This document shows positions 62,546 to 64,000 of a stretch of 64,000 bases of DNA, in pieces. Under the pieces are notes generated by a model. The model saw only the letters and a program-made list of their open reading frames with translations, was not told the DNA's origin and ran no database searches. The stretch comes from Oscillatoriophycideae cyanobacterium NC_groundwater_1537_Pr4_S-0.65um_50_18 (GTDB lineage: Bacteria > Cyanobacteriota > Cyanobacteriia > Elainellales > Elainellaceae). Numbering within the stretch: the stretch's first letter is position 1; each line of letters starts with the position of its first letter. Made by a program: the position numbers and the translations under genes. Location: positions 401,695-465,694 of the forward strand of contig JACQYI010000033.1 of assembly GCA_016208305.1 (NCBI GenBank). Direction: 5' to 3'.

Positions 62546-63415
62546 CTACGCAATTCTCATACTCAAGTCTAGCCAAGTCGATCGCGTAATTGGCGCACTG
62601 CTCGAAATGTAGTCTACACCTGTCTCCGCAACCGCTCGAATGGTTTCTAGCGTGATATTCCCTGATGCCTCTATCTTGATCCGGTCATTGGTTGACCGGA
62701 TTTTTTTGACAGCAGCTTCCATCATCTCCAGCGTCATATTGTCCAGCATGATAATGTCGGCTCCATGCTCTAAAGCTTCTGCTACCTGCTCTAGGCTTTC
62801 AGTTTCTACTTCAATGGTCAGCGGATACGGAACACAGGGACGGATCTGGGCGATCGCTTTTCCAATCCCTCCGGCTGCCGCAATGTGATTATCCTTAATC
62901 ATCACACCATCATCTAGTCCCATACGGTGGTTTATGGCTCCACCTACCTGTGTTGCGTATTTCTCCAAAATTCTCAATCCAGGCGTGGTTTTGCGAGTAT
63001 CCACCAACTGAGTGGGCAAATCCACAATTTTCTCGACATACCTGCTTGTCATTGTTGCAATTCCACTCAACCGCATTGCTAGATTCAACGCCACTCGCTC
63101 TCCTGTCAGGAGCGTGTCTAGAGAACCTGCGATTTGAGCAATTACCTGACCGCGATCGCACCACTGTCCGTCCTCTACCGCTGATGTGAATACAGTCTGG
63201 TTATCAAGAATTTGAAAGACTCGTGCGGCGATCGGTAAACCTGCAATCACTCCTGCCTCTTTAACAATCCACTGAGCTTTGCCAGGTTTGGAGCCAGAAG
63301 CGAAGAGAGATTGAGTGGTGCGATCGCCTCTGCCGATATCCTCCAATAGCCAAGCTTGCAACAATTGATCCAGGATTAGAAAGGAAGGTAGCACTGCTGT
63401 TTGAGTCTTCATCAT
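62546..63415 (-). CDS. nadC: Nicotinate-nucleotide pyrophosphorylase (quinolinate phosphoribosyltransferase)
   Basis: A 289-residue enzyme of NAD synthesis that converts quinolinate and PRPP to nicotinate mononucleotide and CO2. VDTRKTTPGLRILEKYA carries the substrate-binding Arg/Thr/Lys residues, NHRMGLDDGVMIKDNHI the Arg/His/Lys residues, and EVETESLEQVAEAL and EASGNITLETI complete the alpha/beta barrel. Length and motifs are normal. Transcribed away from the presumed rRNA promoter region. Confidence 0.96.
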   Translation of the reverse strand: MMKTQTAVLPSFLILDQLLQAWLLEDIGRGDRTTQSLFASGSKPGKAQWIVKEAGVIAGLPIAARVFQILDNQTVFTSAVEDGQWCDRGQVIAQIAGSLDTLLTGERVALNLAMRLSGIATMTSRYVEKIVDLPTQLVDTRKTTPGLRILEKYATQVGGAINHRMGLDDGVMIKDNHIAAAGGIGKAIAQIRPCVPYPLTIEVETESLEQVAEALEHGADIIMLDNMTLEMMEAAVKKIRSTNDRIKIEASGNITLETIRAVAETGVDYISSSAPITRSTWLDLSMRIA

Positions 63416-63875
63416 CTAAGAGCCAGCTTTGCACTAATTTGGCGGCATAACTCAACTCTACAGAATTTCTAATCACTTTGTTGTACCGGTTACAGCAGAG
63501 CCGCTTAAGCCAAAAAAGGTACCCTCACAAAAAACTGAGCATTCTCGACAGTAGAACCTCTGACTATCTGAATCTGTGGCAAGGTCAAAGGCTGTCAGGT
63601 GGACGATCGAGCATATCTTAAAAACACTGGCAAAAACGGCCTGGATTCTTCGCTAGCAAGCAAGCCGTTACTTCTCATAAGGCAAAGCATCTCTGAGCTT
63701 ATTGATGCAAGCTTGTATCTCCTTTAGTCTGGGCAGAACTTTAGAGGAAGAGTACGTCAACACTCTAAACCTGTTATAGAAGAGGCATCTCAAAGTAGTA
63801 GGAGAGGATGTATGGCCTGAAACCTATGTTAATCAGGGGATTAGGAGCTCTCAAAAACTTTTCCACCGCTTGTGC
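63416..63875. other. 460-base spacer, no gene seen
   Basis: Neither strand holds a recognisable coding region between nadC and the promoter at 63876. No tRNA-like fold was found by eye. Confidence 0.5.
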
Positions 63876-63905
63876 TTGACACTTCGGGAATTGCGCCGCT
63901 ATATT
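63876..63905 (+). promoter_or_regulatory. Strong sigma-70-type promoter
   Basis: TTGACA (63876-63881), 18-base spacer, TATATT (63900-63905): nearly consensus. Transcription should start near 63912, leading into GC-rich sequence. Nothing in the window is encoded downstream; the leader signals below suggest an rRNA operon. Confidence 0.8.
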
Positions 63906-63967
63906 AGTAAAGCGGTCGAGGGGGAGCGAAGCGAAGCGAGAGCGGAGTGAGCGACCTCAAGGCATCC

Positions 63968-63987
63968 GAACCTAGACAATTTAATAG
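63968..63987 (+). promoter_or_regulatory. boxA-like rRNA leader motif
   Basis: GAACCTAGACAATTTAATAG matches the cyanobacterial rRNA boxA/D4 context GAACCTTGAAAACTGCATAG (as I recall it) at 15 of 20 positions. Lying ~60 bases after a strong promoter, it suggests that a 16S rRNA gene starts soon after the window. Confidence 0.55.
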
Positions 63988-64000
63988 TTTGGAAGACAGA

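Overview
The window comes from a free-living, non-picoplanktonic cyanobacterium, probably a filamentous or Leptolyngbya-like lineage; this assignment is inferred. It carries cyanophycin synthetase and cyanophycinase, a cyAbrB regulator, a urea ABC transporter with urease accessory genes, a plastoquinone-type prenyltransferase, ClpC, QueF, DUF3143 and a KGG-motif stress protein. The octamer GCGATCGC (the cyanobacterial HIP1 palindrome) recurs throughout coding DNA. No rRNA, tRNA, CRISPR array, phage or transposase gene is visible. Short non-autonomous repeats are common in the spacers.

Layout. 1-8.7 kb: end of ybeY, dgkA, trpG, an exported metallo-beta-lactamase-fold protein, pepP, a KGG protein, two small coiled-coil or helical hypotheticals, a ribbon-helix-helix-like protein, a histidine phosphatase and a single-span membrane protein. 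8.7-13.3 kb: ispF, a PHP-domain protein, a BioD-like/DRTGG protein, a phosphoribosyltransferase and a 4-hydroxybenzoate prenyltransferase. 14-18.3 kb: cphB and cphA (cyanophycin degradation and synthesis). 18.4-20.1 kb: TatA-like, CPBP protease and cyAbrB. 21.2-27.1 kb: sdhB, then two convergent minus-strand frames (a very acidic 984-residue protein and an Hsp70-like ATPase) that would be one ~1600-residue protein if an A10 tract slipped by one base. 27.6-34.2 kb: a shortened CbiG/CobE-like protein, hypotheticals, two tandem overlapping LysR regulators, and a divergent GST/TetR pair. 34.2-42.2 kb: urtEDCBA and ureG, ureF, ureE, all on the minus strand, with a textbook NtcA-type promoter before urtA. 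42.3-49.2 kb: clpC, rimI, lysA, cdaA, uppS. 49.2-63.4 kb: DUF3143, ilvC, queF, a ferritin-like protein, a sugar-dehydrogenase-like lipoprotein, a glyoxalase-like protein, mobA, a PAP2 phosphatase, a lipid kinase, def, a TauE-type permease, argS, a C39-like protein and nadC. The last 130 bases look like the promoter and leader of an rRNA operon whose genes lie beyond the window.

Functional themes are nitrogen handling (urea uptake, urease nickel insertion, cyanophycin storage), cell-envelope precursors (dgkA, uppS, lysA, PAP2, c-di-AMP synthesis) and protein quality control (clpC, def, pepP, CPBP protease). The strongest candidates for something new are the A10 junction joining the acidic protein to the Hsp70-like ATPase, two small families of inverted-repeat elements each present twice, and an unusual abundance of two-copy 13-22 bp tandem duplications at gene borders.
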